Of a stretch of DNA of 64,000 nucleotides, positions 12,001-23,008 are shown one piece after another. The number at the start of each line of letters is the position of its first letter. The first letter of the stretch is position 1. A program made the translations under genes and the position numbers. The notes beneath the pieces were generated by a model. That model was not told the DNA's origin, made no database searches, and worked only from the letters and a program-made list of their open reading frames with translations. Origin of the DNA: Brachypodium distachyon (taxonomy: Eukaryota; Streptophyta; Magnoliopsida; Poales; Poaceae); NCBI RefSeq assembly GCF_000005505.3, contig NC_016133.3, positions 2,852,001 to 2,916,000 of the forward strand, read 5' to 3'.

Positions 12001-12493
12001 TCCTTGCCTATAACTATTTGTTTCTTTTCAAAATAGGGAACATTGGGTCGTAATAATCATTTGTGTACCGTGGGGCATGGTCACATACTTCAATTCACTC
12101 CGAAAAGGCAAAGATGAACCACAGCGCAATTGGGGACCCATCCGAAATCTGATCGATTCGGCTTGGGATTCAGCAAAGAAGGACGGGTTTCCTACCTTTG
12201 GCAAACATAGGCTCCAACACAATTATAGGTTCCCCTGCCTGCAACAGCCTCGAGGCACCGTGTACTGCGGCTACTACTGCGCCCACCACATCGAGAATTG
12301 GATCACCGACTTCAAGTCTGCATGGAGGACGTCATTGAAGGAGCTGCACAAGAAATGGAATGAGGAGATGCGGGATATACACGATTCAGGTTGGCTTGTC
12401 TACAACATCCAAAGGAACATGGCCAAGATAATCAACAGGGAGGTGATTGATGACGCGGGCGATTTCTACACAGGACCAGTTGCTCGGTCATAG
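9086..12493 (+). pseudogene. Second CACTA gene: DNA-binding-like protein with Ulp1/C48 protease-like domain, decayed
   Basis: The gene starts at ATG 9086 with a Gln/Glu/Ser-rich region. A conserved block follows (9451-10020; NCRIVHKWTQVP, FNDVWARFK, EKVKEKWPSITPKDW), typical of plant En/Spm 'Ptta' transposon proteins, with a Lys-rich stretch after it. Introns are likely at 10018-10106, 10590-10669 and about 11952-12037. The last part resembles Ulp1 (C48) cysteine proteases: HWVVIII, TYFNSLRKG, then QQPRGTVYCGYY (about 12240-12276) holding the Gln and Cys positions. The usual catalytic Asp of the 'FDSL' motif is Asn here. Lesions: frameshifts near 9413, 10248 and 11060, TAG at 11181 and TAA at 11880. 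It may have acted as the TnpA-like partner of the transposase, which is an inference from position. Confidence 0.8.
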
Positions 12494-12711
12494 GAGCTTA
12501 AACTTGGTAATCCATTCATGTAATATGATGATTTGCATTTGTTGTCTCTATAACTTAACAATGTAGTGCTACATGAAGGGTTTTTATTATGCATATGGAT
12601 GTTGTTCTAATATATATATATATATATGCTCTGGAATGAACTGTGTATATTTCTGTGTATAATTGTGATATATTAACCTGGGAATTAAACAAATTAAACA
12701 ATTTTTTTTCA
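12494..12711. other. 3' end region of the second CACTA gene
   Basis: AT-rich sequence with a short TA run near 12611-12629 and no open frame. It separates the second gene from the 3' subterminal motif array and is probably its 3' untranslated region. Confidence 0.45.
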
Positions 12712-13078
12712 GTGCCGTAAACCTATCAGTGTCGGGCCACGACCGCCACTAATACCCAACTGCAACCGCCATTGATAGACTATCTGGGCCCGTCGCGCGG
12801 CTCGCCAGAACCTATCAGTGTCGGGCGTTGACCGCCACTGATACCCAATAGCAACCGCCGCTGATAAAATATTTGGGCCTGTCGCGCGGCTCGCCATAAC
12901 CTATCTCTGTCGGGCCCTGGGGCCGATCAGTGTCGGTCACTTGAAACCGACACTGATAGTTATCCCTATCAGTGGCGTCTATCAGTAGCATCAGATAGTT
13001 GAGCTATCAGTGACCAGAAGTCAGTGGCGGGCGGCCCGCACGCCACTGATAGCCAATTTTGCACTACACTGATAGCCT
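12712..13078. repeat. 3' subterminal repeat array of the CACTA element
   Basis: About ten copies of the TATCAGTGGCGG-type motif and its GTCGG variant (TATCAGTGTCGG) occur in both orientations up to the right terminus. Two neighbouring blocks (about 12775-12835 and 12850-12905) repeat the phrase TGTCGCGCGGCTCGCC at a spacing of about 80 bp. Confidence 0.85.
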
Positions 13079-13280
13079 GTTTTGTACTAGTGTCATTGTG
13101 TAATCTGGGTGCATGTATTTCCATCCAGTTTTATTCTCCTAATACCATTCATAAGTCATATCTTTGTCGTTAACGCAGTATTTCCTTTATTTTGTTTTCA
13201 TTTCTTTATATCAATTGAAATTATAAGATGGATGCGACTTTTAATGCGAAATCAAAGGTGGATGGAGCTGGCCGGAGAAC

Positions 13281-13288
13281 TATATAAT
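13281..13288 (+). promoter_or_regulatory. TATA box of the MIP1/DUF547 gene
   Basis: TATATAAT lies 189 bases after the CACTA right end and about 450 bases before the proposed start codon. A pyrimidine-rich, GC-rich leader follows, with many CT runs between 13370 and 13480. Confidence 0.55.
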
Positions 13289-13731
13289 CCGACTTCCAAG
13301 TTTCAACTGCCAAGTGCCAACGGCGTGCCCTCAGGCAGGCCATCATAGTCTGCACCCGTCACGCCACCAGCCGCCGCCGTCACCTCCTCCTCTCCCCGTA
13401 CTACTGCTCTCCTACTCGCCCCCCACTCCGGTCCTCTCCCCCCTCCAAAAGTCCAACCTTCCCTCAAGTTCCCTCCCTCTCCGCAAGCGCGCCCACGCGC
13501 GCCCCGCACGCCATAAAGCCTCCCCCCCTCGCGCCGCGCGCCCACACGCACACGCGCACGCACGCCCGCTCGGTCCCCCCCTCCCCTTGTCGTTCCCCCC
13601 TCACCGACGCAACGCAGTGCTCTGCTCGCCGCCGGTCCGGCGCCAGCCCGCGAGCTGGGATTGGAGGATTTCCCCCCCCAGCATTGGAGCAGGCGGCGAT
13701 TGGTGGGTAGCCAGCTGCCAGGGAGACGGGC

Positions 13732-16700
13732 ATGCCCTGCGCGCGGGCAGAGGACGCGCTCCCGTCTCCCGCCGACATGGTCTCCGCCTCAGTGTGGGTG
13801 TCATTGGCCATGCCTCAATTTTAAGAGCTGATGTTCTTCCGCCGGCTGCTCTTCCTTACTGAACCCTGAGATGAGAACGACGCGTTTCTGTTTCTGTTTC
13901 TGTCTGTTGCGTTTTCAGGGGCAGCCTGATCCAGAAGGTGGCCGGCGCCGGCGGCCGTAGACTGGGCGACTCGGGCCGCGCGCTGCAACGCACGCCGCAT
14001 GTGTCCGCGGGGAACTGCGACGACACGCCGGCGGCCAGCTGCTGCTCCGAGGTTAGCTGACCTTAGCTCTTGCTGCCGCACTGCTCCAGGGGAATCACAT
14101 TTTTTGTCTGGATTTGCGACGACTCTGGTTGGGGTAGACGCCGAATTCTTGGTAGTACAGAAAAAAAGGCGAAATCTCGACACCAAACGCAGCAGCAAAT
14201 GGGTGTCCTTTTGTGGGGATGCCGTAGCGCCCAGGGCGCTAGCTGTCGGCTTCGGTCCACGGGGGGTCCCGGATGAACCCGTCCCTTGCCCCTTTTGTCT
14301 CTACTTTCAACCGAGACTCCTCCATTAGTTACCGCAGGCTGTGTGGTCAAACGGCAATCTTGTTGTTTAGTGCTCCCTCGATTTCTCTCCCTCTCTTGAT
14401 TAGATTAATTGCATTGTCTTGACTATTGAGTGGACTATTTTTGGTTTGTTCTTGCTGTAGGATGACGGTAAGAGTAATTGCAGTGAGAGGAGAGAAGACA
14501 ACCGCAAGGGCTCAATGCGGAGCTACCGGTCGGAGCTCGAAGAGGAAGTGAGCGACTCCTCTTCTCCTGGGTTAATGTCCATGTTTAGACAGTCTAATGT
14601 TGGTGCCTGTGGTGTTTGTTCTTATCGTGTACAAATTGCACAGGTCAAGAAATTACAGAGGCAGCTCGAGGAAGAGATTGAACTGCATATTGCGTTGGCG
14701 GAAGCTGTCACGCAGAACATAGCGCCTGTATTGAAGTCTTCTGCGAAGATCCCACCCCAGGTGCAGGGGCTACAAGTCCATTTGCTTTCTTATTTTATGC
14801 ACTGCCATTTCTCAGCCAATCGATGCATTGACTAATCTTGTTTGAGCTTTCCATTATGTAGACACATGAGCTCTTAATTAATATTGCTTCCTTGGAGAGT
14901 GCTGTTTTGGAACTCGAGAAGGAGTTAAATGACATGTATTATCAGCTGTGTCATGAAAGGAATGAAAGACTACTTGCTGAAAATAATCCAGGATGCTTGC
15001 CGCCTGCGTCCTCAGATGACCGGTCATTGTCAACTTGCACGTGTACATGGGAAGAAGTAAGTTTTATGGGATAAATTATCTCAGGATGTTATATTTCTGA
15101 TATGGGGGTTTGACAGTTTATTGATTATATTTCTCATCAGCACATATCATCATTGAGGGATTTAAAGTTCGGTGGATCTGAGTCAATGAGATCAACGCAG
15201 CAAGATTTATTCCCTGAACTTGAATATGGGCAGAATCTTGGACAAGAGTCTGAAGATAGACAAATAGTTTCTCTAAACAGGCTGCTAGAGAAGCACAGAG
15301 ATATCTCTTTAAATAGACTGTTGGAGGAGCACCGGGGTGAACAGGTAATTTTTTTCATACCTATTTGTGTATGTTGTCACATCATCAGTATATCAGAGGT
15401 TAATTTATGTTTCTGCAGGTACAAGAATCGTGTCTGGTGGAAAAGAACGGCAAAGAAAACGAAAATATTGATGCTTTGTCGTTTGAACAGACCATTCAAA
15501 AGATAACTAGCATGAAAGGAGGTAACCTCTGGAACAATCCAAATCAGCTCTCAGAGGAGATGGTGCGCTGCATGAGAAACATTTTCCTCCGTTTGTCTGA
15601 ATCCTCCAAGATATCAGCGAAGGGATCTTCTGATTGCTCATCTTCTTCAGCGGATCGTCTATCTGTTTCTACATTGGCGTCCTTCTCAGATTCATCCATA
15701 ATACCATCGATGCTGCGGAGTTCTTCAGTTGACTCCAATCATCATGATGAGATGATGAACCAAGCCAGAATCTTTGATCCCTATAAAGTTAATGGAAAGG
15801 AAACCCGAAGAGATATTGGAAACTATTGTTCAGCAGCTGAGGTATCTTGGATGTCGGTTGGAAAGGAGCAACTTGAATATGCATCAGAAGCTCTAAAGAA
15901 GTTCAGGTTTGCTGTTGCAATCTCAGCTAAAACTAACAATCCTACTGTATATATATTGTAAACTTACATACTCCTATATCACTACTGAATAATGAAACAA
16001 TGGACGTAAGATCTACGTTTCTAGTTGCATTTTACCATTGATGCCCTAAGTGGATTCATAGATATTCGAACTGACAGAAGAATATGATACTTCATGTACT
16101 CTTTAAATTTAAGGAAACGGACTAGTCTCTTTTTTTAATTGGAATTGGGCTGCTTGTTACCATTTTTAGAACACAAAGAATCTTTGGCAGCGTACAATTT
16201 GCTTATGTCTGATGTGTTAGCGAACCAACTTTTGCAGCCGTATTTCTTTGATTCATCCTCCATTTACAACTCCCAGATTCTGCTGAAGTCCTATTGAAAG
16301 TTAATACATCTTTTAAATAAAAGAATTTCCAACATGCCTAAAGACTGCTCCTCATAGTTGGTGTTATCTGTGGGTCATAGTGCCTCTTATTCTGAAGCAT
16401 GTTCTTAGTTCTCAATATTTTGCATTGGATAAATTTACTAATTCACATATTGTTCTAAATGGTTTTCAGATTTCTTGTGGAGCAGCTATCGAAGGTTAAC
16501 CCTAATTGTATGAACTCTGATGAGCGGCTAGCCTTCTGGATTAACTTATACAATGCGTTGATAATGCACGTAAGTATAACTTGTTACTTAAGAGGGTCGT
16601 TTTGCAGAGATCAATTGCATTTCTAAGAATCTCTATGTTTCCCCTACTTTTATATGTCTACTTTAATATTGTTATGTTTAATTGTAAATAAACCTACTTG

Positions 16701-17929
16701 GTTCAGTTCTTTCCATTTCACATATTTCTTCATGAAAAACATGAATTTTCTTAAGTGTATATCGCTTGCAAGTTGAACCTGTGCACTAACAATTCTGTAT
16801 TGGTGTCTACCAGTCATACCTTGCATATGGAGTTCCCCGCAATGACATCAAACTTTTTTCTCTAATGCAAAAGGTTGGTCCAGTATCTTCTATTCTCAGT
16901 TGAACAAATTGGATGTCATCTTTCTTCAATGAGGCTGTCGGTTAAAGTGTGTTAGTGATGCAGGCGTGTTACACAGTTGGTGGGCAGTCGGTCAGTGCAG
17001 CTGAAATAGAGTTTGTGATTCTAAAGATGAAGACTCCAGTGCACCGGCCCCAGCTCGTATGACTCTTTTCTTAATCAATTTCTTTTCCCTTCGTTGGATG
17101 ATGATTTCTCTTATTTTTTTACCCTTCCCTTTTATAGTCTTTGATGTTGGCTCTTCACAAGTTCAAAATTTCTGAGGAGCACAAGAAGTATTCGATTAAT
17201 GAAGCTGAGCCGCTTTTGCTGTTTGGACTAAGTTGTGGAATGTTCTCTTCACCAGCTGTAAGTACATGGGATTAATATCATAGTTTTGCAGAAACATGCG
17301 TGTACCAGTATTACTCAGAAGAAAATTATGGCACCTGGCTCATCGCAAAAAGAAAGGCACCTGGCAATATTGCTACCAGCCCCCTTTCTTCTACCCACCC
17401 TAGCCTGTTACGTAATGCTCGTTTTCTACAAACCCCCATCGCTAATGTGCCATTATAACATAGTGATGTCTGACTATCTAGGATATGTGAACTTCTACAT
17501 TGTCTTAACCCACTGTAAGAATCATGAAGTATGCTTTCCCTTTTTGCGTGTTCATATACATATTGACGAGGCGATGTCATGCAGGTAAGGATTTACACTG
17601 CATCAAATGTTAGGCATGAGCTTCTGGAATCAATGAGAGACTACATCCAAGCGTCTGTTGGTATAAGCGACCGAGGGAAACTACTAATCCCAAAGTTAGT
17701 GCAGAGCTACGCCAAGGGGGCTGTCGAAGACTCTCTTTTCACAGACTGGATCTGCCATCACCTCTCACCTGACCAAGTTGCAGCCATGCGAGATTCTTCA
17801 TCGCAGAGGAGGCAGCGGCTTCTTGGGGCACGCAGCTTCACCGTCATCACATTTGACTCGAAATTCCGGTATCTCTTCTTGCCTGACAGCGGTAGCTCCC
17901 AGAAGCCACCACTCAAGCAGGCTTCCTGA
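13732..17929 (+). CDS. MIP1-type leucine-zipper and DUF547 domain protein, about 12 exons
   Basis: Exons seen from splice borders and frame: first exon from about 13732 (least certain; a donor near 13790 gives the right phase), 13919-14051, 14461-14547, 14644-14760, 14862-15056, 15141-15344, 15419-15906, 16470-16569, 16814-16873, 16964-17056, 17138-17257 and 17585-17929. Exons 4-5 encode a coiled-coil/leucine zipper (VKKLQRQLEEEIELHIALAE; LESAVLELEKELNDMYYQL) like the MIP1 zipper family. Exons 7-12 encode DUF547, with its hallmark RLAFWINLYNALIMH, then SYLAYGVP, FGLSCGMFSSP and a C-terminal RSFTVITFDSKFRYLF. All internal exons join without stops. Such proteins are common in plants and their biochemical role is poorly known. 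The protein is probably intracellular, since I see no signal peptide or membrane segment. The CACTA element lies immediately upstream. Confidence 0.88.
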
Positions 17930-19435
17930 GCTAATCCTACCAGCTGGTAAAAATGGGCCACGGAATCATTTTTGGCACACTGGAAAACGTGGTAGCTGGA
18001 TGTATATGATGTACATTTTTGAGAGAAAATATATATATGATGCAATAATAAAGCTTGGAAGCCGCTTCGACAAGGATAGTTCATTTGCAAAGTTGGGTTA
18101 TCTCTTTTTGGTTATCTCTACGAAGTTAATTCGCGAGAAAGAAGGCTGTGTTGAATCTCATAATCATTTTGTCTTTCTTTTTCACATATAGTACTTTTAA
18201 CTTTTGTAAAGTTATTATTATTTTGTTTTGGTCAAATATATTTGTAAGCTGTGCACTAATGAATTGGGTGGTGATGTATACTGCGAGATATTTTTTTTTT
18301 CACACTGAAATGCGGCTACTACTCATGAAACGAGTACTGGATGACTTTGCAATCCCTGTTGATACTTTTACTTTTTTTTATCACTGTTGACACTTTTATT
18401 TACTATACTGAAATCTGAAAGCGTAAATCTTCTACCTGAGTAAATTGTGTCTTCTTTTAGAATAACCTGAAACTTTATTAAAATTCCATAATTGTTACAG
18501 ATACACTGCTTTGGATCATAGACCCAAGAGATAACAAAGCAACTCTTGTGACTAAAAATTACCATAAAATCTCTGGAAGATATTTTTTTTGAGATGGTAA
18601 ATTGTGTCTTTTGTTTGTATTTTTTTTTTGAGTGGAGTGTCTTTTGTTTGTAGAGAAAAATCTTCTCCGGCCCAATGGGCAGGCAAGACTTGTTTAGATG
18701 GGCCACCCAGGCTTCTCTAACGTGTTTCCCCCTTTCTCTCATTTATTTCTTTTCCGCTATCGTTCCCCGCGACGTGAGCTCCAAGATGAACCCCCAGCAC
18801 CGGCGAAAGGCGGCGCCGCGCCGTCGTCTCGCAGCCACACGGAACGGATATCCAGATGCGGCGGTGAACGCTACTTCCACTGTCAGGTGATCACCGCGCT
18901 CGCCTCCTGTTCGTTACTCTTCACTCTGCGAGTGCGCGGTGGCTGCATTTCAGTTTGCTCGTCGCGCAGCGGGTCGGTGCCGCGGGAGCGATTCTCTGCC
19001 GCCGCCGCCCGCCGCTGACGAGCGCTTTGATTCGGCGATAAGCTTTCTCTAGGCACGGAACCACCAGGCGGTATCTCAAGGATTTCGTTAGCCGGATTTA
19101 GGCTCTCATGGCGGCATTCAGAAATGCCATAGCATAATTGGGTTGTATTGGTCTCAGTATGGTGGGATTGTGCAGGCATACCCATGATGATAGGGTCTAT
19201 CTCTATCATACATATCAAATCTGTGGTTACTACTTTAGAGTTGAAGAGATCAGCGCAGACTTCTTGTTGGATTGGGCCTTAGCATCCGGTGGTAATTTTG
19301 GTGTTCTAACTATCCCTAATGCGAGTTTTATTTTCATTTCGGGCTGATGTTTACTAAGCATTTTTTTTTTCATTTCACTGTTTCGATCATTGAATTGGAA
19401 AACTTCACTTGTTATGAAATTATGATTAGTATATA
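17930..19435. other. 3' flank of the MIP1/DUF547 gene and an exon-like fragment
   Basis: The first 300 bases are probably the gene's 3' untranslated region. A GC-rich stretch at 18786-18887 looks like a first coding exon: it has an ATG, a basic Arg/Ala-rich start, and ends CTGTCAG/GTGATC, a good donor. No matching downstream exon was found, so it is either a gene fragment or chance. The rest has no coding signal. Confidence 0.35.
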
Positions 19436-19528
19436 CTCCCTCAGATCCATAAAAAATGCCGCTCATTTTGTACTAAGTTAGTACAAATTTTGTACAAGTG
19501 GACGACACTTTTTATGGATCAGAGGGAG
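19436..19528. mobile_element. Stowaway-type MITE, 93 bp
   Basis: Terminal inverted repeats CTCCCTCAGATCCATAAAAA and its inverse, ending GAGGGAG, are flanked by TA on both sides (19434-19435 and 19529-19530). Almost the whole element is one palindrome. Confidence 0.85.
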
Positions 19529-19876
19529 TATATATTTTCCCCAGCCTGTATTTTTGATTCGGCACTTTTGTTTCTGTCATGGTGCCCCTCAATTAGCCGG
19601 CATATTTACGGTTTGTTGCTGTTCTTATTGTGCACAATTCACAAGGGAAATGCTTAGATTGATGGACCAGGCGACTACGCACAATTTTTTCTCATGGACA
19701 TGGGACACATAATTTGGGAAAAGGGAAAATCCAGATGAATTACAATAGTTCCGCAATATTGGTGTCACAAGCTGTACAAAAAAAGAACACTAATGAGACC
19801 AGTGAGAACAAAAGTAGTAGATGTTGCAAAAACTATACATCTACTCTGTGTGCTGTAGTATAATTTCCTATTTACA

Positions 19877-22800
19877 TCATATTCTGACTGAATTTTGCTT
19901 CTGAAGATTACCATCTCTGCTACTCAGGGCAGATACTACCTCCTGGATAGCTGGCCTCAAACTAGGATTACGGTTGACACACCGGCAAGCAACTTCAAGC
20001 ACCTTCAGCATCTGTTCTTCATGTCCTGCGCCTTGAAGTGTTGGATCCAGGACTTCAATGTGCTTTTCTTTGGATATCATCTCCTGTACCCACTGGACAA
20101 GTTCTTTTGACCTAGGACAGATTTGAACAGGCCGCCTCCCCGTTAGCAACTCAAGCAGGACCACTCCAAAACTGTACATATCACCTCTCAGTGTAGCCAC
20201 CCATCCTTGCCCATACTCAGGGGGGATGTAACCGAGAGTGCCAACCAACTCAGTCGTGACATGTGTTTTGTTGTGAAAGATCAATCTGGATAGCCCAAAG
20301 TCTGCAATATAAGCTTTGAATTCTTTGTCTAGTAGGATGTTGCTGGACTTGATGTCGCGGTGAACAATGTGAGGCTTACATACATCGTGGATGTAAGATA
20401 GACCCCGGCTTGCTCCTTGTGCAATCTTCAGCCGTGTCGGCCAGTCAAGAAATGAGCCGCCATCATCGTCCCTGTTGTGAAGCCAATCGTCCAGGCTGCC
20501 ATTCTCCATGTAGGAGTATATCAGGAGCCTTGTATCTCCCTGTATGCAGTAACCCCAGAGTGGTACAAGATTGTCATGCTGTGCCATGGAGAGTGCATCA
20601 ACCTCTGCACTAAACTCCCTTGCCATCAGACACATTTCACTGTTGAGCTTTTTGATAGCGACCTTTGAGCCATCAGGTAGCTCCGCCTTGTAGACTAGGC
20701 CATAGCCTCCACAACCAATGATATGCTCCTTGTCAAAGTTCTTTGTAGCCTTCAGGAGATCGGTGACTGTGAGTTTGTTTTGTTCTCCCTTTCCTCGCTG
20801 AACAATCACCATGGAGTATTCTGAATTGAAGTTGGAAGATGTTGCTTCTATATCATCATTGTTGCTGCTTCTCTTTTTACCCCTGAGCGACACAAGGAGG
20901 CGAGCTAGCAAGAAAATGATGGCCACCCCTCCAAAAAATACACCAAATGCAAGTGCAAAGACACTATTCTTTGTATGCCGTTTCTGGATGATTGAAGGTG
21001 TTCCAGCTGAACTGCAATTGTTTAAAAGCACATGACCACACAATTTTGGGTTGCCATCAAAGCTGGAACTCGTAAATGTGCTAAGTTGGCCTACAGTTGG
21101 AATAGGCCCTTCTAGGTCATTGTTGGAAATGTTGAATTTGGAAAGGAAGTGCAGATTGTTCAGTGCTGCTGGAATTGTACCAGTCAGATGATTACCAGAC
21201 AAATCTAGCACCTGCAGGTTCGTGAGGTTGCTGATTGGTTCGGGGATCTCTCCAGATAATGTATTGGAGCTCAAGTTGAGGGAAATGAGTGCTTTCAACT
21301 GACCGATCTTCTCAGGTATCAGACCAGTGAAGTTATTCATGCATAGATTCAGTATTTTAGGAAAAGCACTGGGCATGAGGTATTGCATAAATGGACTCTT
21401 ATTATAAACAGGAAGCTCAAAGACCTTTGGTGCAGTCTTGTCTGATTTTAGCATTGGCATATCCATTAAGGCACTTGGAATTTCCCCTGTAAGGCTGTTG
21501 TTTGATATGTCTAGATAGAATAGGAAGTTTAGGCTGCTGATCCAGTCAGGTATTGGTCCAGTGAGTTGATTGTCGTCTAAAAATAACATCTCCAAATTTG
21601 TGAGCTTTGATAACCAATGAGGTATTTTTCCAGACAATGAACAATCATTTATAGCAAGAACCTGGAGATTCTCAAAACCGTCAGTGCTGATTTCCTCTGG
21701 CATGGCCTCATGCATGAAGTTGAACCCAATAAGAAGGGTGGTGAGGCTCCTGGAACTCCTAAGGATCTGAAGTGTTCTTGTGATATTTGTAAGAGAGCTG
21801 TTAACAATTGATAGGAAGGAGAGGGACTTCAGATTGCCTATGCTTTCGGACAACTGGCCGTGGAAATTATTGGAAGATAGTCGCAGCGCTCTCAGGTTCC
21901 TGCATGTGTAGATACTTTCTGGAATTGTCCCATTGAAGTTATTGTACAGAAGATCTAAATTCTTTAGACTGGGCAGGCTTGAGAAGTTGACCTTGGTAAG
22001 TTCTCCACTGAAGTGGTTGCTCTTGAGGTCAATTGTTATGAGACTTGTGCAGTTACTAAGAGATGATGGCAGCTCCCCTGACATGTTGTTGTGTTCCAAA
22101 TGCAGCTCCTCCAATCTCTTCAGCTCACCTATAGCATCTGGAATACTACCACTAAGATCATTCCCCCCAAGATCAAGTGTGACCAGATTTGTCAGCCTGA
22201 TGATGCCATTGAGTGCTCCTTCTAACAAATTGCCAGGTAAAGACAGGTGCTCTAATGAGGTAACTTTGAAGAGCTCATCTGGAAGAGTCCCAGTCAGATT
22301 GTTGGACCCAGCGCTGAGCACTTTCAGCACGGAACAATTACTGAGGCCTGTAGGGACATTTCCACTGAATTCGTTAAAACTGATTTCAAGCACAGCAAAA
22401 GATGGAGCGCTAACACATGGTATAGTCGGTATCTGCCCAGTAAAACTGTTTGTGCTGGCATTGAGTGCAACCAGGCTCTTCATCACCTCCCATATAGTGG
22501 ATGGAAACCTTCCTGTAAACAAGTTGCTCGAGATGTTCAGTACCTGCAGAGGCCGGGGAGGCGTTGAATATGGCAGCTCTCTCAGACCTCCTGTCAGGTG
22601 GTTAAAACTGACATCAAGGACAGTGATGCTGCTGGATGACACCAATTCCAGTGGCAAGCCACCGGACAGCAAATTGTGGGACAGGTTGAGGCGCGACAGG
22701 CCGGTGAGATTGCCAAGGAACGGAGAGATGGATCCCTCGAGGCCTCGAGAAGCCAGCGAGACATCAGTGACCGTCCCGTTGAGGCCGCAGATGATCCCTT

Positions 22801-23008
22801 CCCATGTGCAGCAATCTGTTCCGTTGCGTCGCCATGACACTGTAAGGCTGCCGTCCTGCGATAGCTCAGCAAGGAACTGGAGAAGCGAGCTCTTCTCCTG
22901 CTCCGTGCAGGAGCTGGTCGGAGAGGGCAAGGAGATCAGTAGAACAACAGCCAAGCCGATGAAAGCCACAGGAAATCTGCTCCAGTATGAACAATGGTGT
23001 GTCTGCAT
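19877..23008 (-). CDS. LRR receptor kinase 1, PSKR/PSYR-like (1043 aa), intact
   Basis: This single-exon gene encodes a plasma-membrane receptor kinase. Residues 1-33 form a signal peptide, followed by an LRR N-cap with paired Cys (66-67). About 20 plant-type LRRs (LxxLxLxxNxLxGxIP) run to about 660 and are broken by an island near 515-550, a feature of PSK and PSY peptide receptors. A membrane helix lies at about 683-707. The kinase has a glycine loop GCGGYG (765-770), the VAIK lysine at 786, HRD at 883-885 and DFG at 903-905, so it should be an active RD kinase. By analogy it may bind a sulfated peptide, but the ligand is unknown. It is the most downstream member of the minus-strand tandem array, and it differs from copies 3-6 more than they do among themselves. 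A long open frame on the opposite strand (21933-23027) is its shadow. Confidence 0.95.
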   Translation of the reverse strand: MQTHHCSYWSRFPVAFIGLAVVLLISLPSPTSSCTEQEKSSLLQFLAELSQDGSLTVSWRRNGTDCCTWEGIICGLNGTVTDVSLASRGLEGSISPFLGNLTGLSRLNLSHNLLSGGLPLELVSSSSITVLDVSFNHLTGGLRELPYSTPPRPLQVLNISSNLFTGRFPSTIWEVMKSLVALNASTNSFTGQIPTIPCVSAPSFAVLEISFNEFSGNVPTGLSNCSVLKVLSAGSNNLTGTLPDELFKVTSLEHLSLPGNLLEGALNGIIRLTNLVTLDLGGNDLSGSIPDAIGELKRLEELHLEHNNMSGELPSSLSNCTSLITIDLKSNHFSGELTKVNFSSLPSLKNLDLLYNNFNGTIPESIYTCRNLRALRLSSNNFHGQLSESIGNLKSLSFLSIVNSSLTNITRTLQILRSSRSLTTLLIGFNFMHEAMPEEISTDGFENLQVLAINDCSLSGKIPHWLSKLTNLEMLFLDDNQLTGPIPDWISSLNFLFYLDISNNSLTGEIPSALMDMPMLKSDKTAPKVFELPVYNKSPFMQYLMPSAFPKILNLCMNNFTGLIPEKIGQLKALISLNLSSNTLSGEIPEPISNLTNLQVLDLSGNHLTGTIPAALNNLHFLSKFNISNNDLEGPIPTVGQLSTFTSSSFDGNPKLCGHVLLNNCSSAGTPSIIQKRHTKNSVFALAFGVFFGGVAIIFLLARLLVSLRGKKRSSNNDDIEATSSNFNSEYSMVIVQRGKGEQNKLTVTDLLKATKNFDKEHIIGCGGYGLVYKAELPDGSKVAIKKLNSEMCLMAREFSAEVDALSMAQHDNLVPLWGYCIQGDTRLLIYSYMENGSLDDWLHNRDDDGGSFLDWPTRLKIAQGASRGLSYIHDVCKPHIVHRDIKSSNILLDKEFKAYIADFGLSRLIFHNKTHVTTELVGTLGYIPPEYGQGWVATLRGDMYSFGVVLLELLTGRRPVQICPRSKELVQWVQEMISKEKHIEVLDPTLQGAGHEEQMLKVLEVACRCVNRNPSLRPAIQEVVSALSSRDGNLQKQNSVRI

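Larger units (their letters stand above)
897..13092. mobile_element. CACTA (En/Spm) DNA transposon, 12.2 kb, full length but coding-defective
   Basis: The left end reads CACTAGTACAAAAC (897-910) and the right end is its inverse, ending TTTTGTACTAGTG at 13092. The first 14 bases match perfectly and similarity continues imperfectly inward. The 3-bp direct repeat TCA lies just outside both ends (894-896 and 13093-13095), as expected for CACTA insertion. Many direct and inverted copies of a TATCAGTGGCGG motif fill the subterminal regions. Inside are two genes on the plus strand, a TNP2-type transposase and a second gene ending in a Ulp1-like protease domain. Both carry stops and frameshifts, so the copy is probably not autonomous. 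Its ends look intact, so it could still be moved by a related transposase. Confidence 0.93.

Noticed and set aside
851..13112. The phrase GTAATCTGGGTG on both sides of the CACTA element
   Set aside because: The two copies lie at different distances from the ends (about 35 bp before and 6 bp after), so they are not the target duplication. TCA fits that role exactly.
13314..13862. 182-codon frame covering the leader of the MIP1/DUF547 gene
   Set aside because: It is GC-rich leader sequence and stops before the first conserved exon. It is out of frame with the spliced protein.
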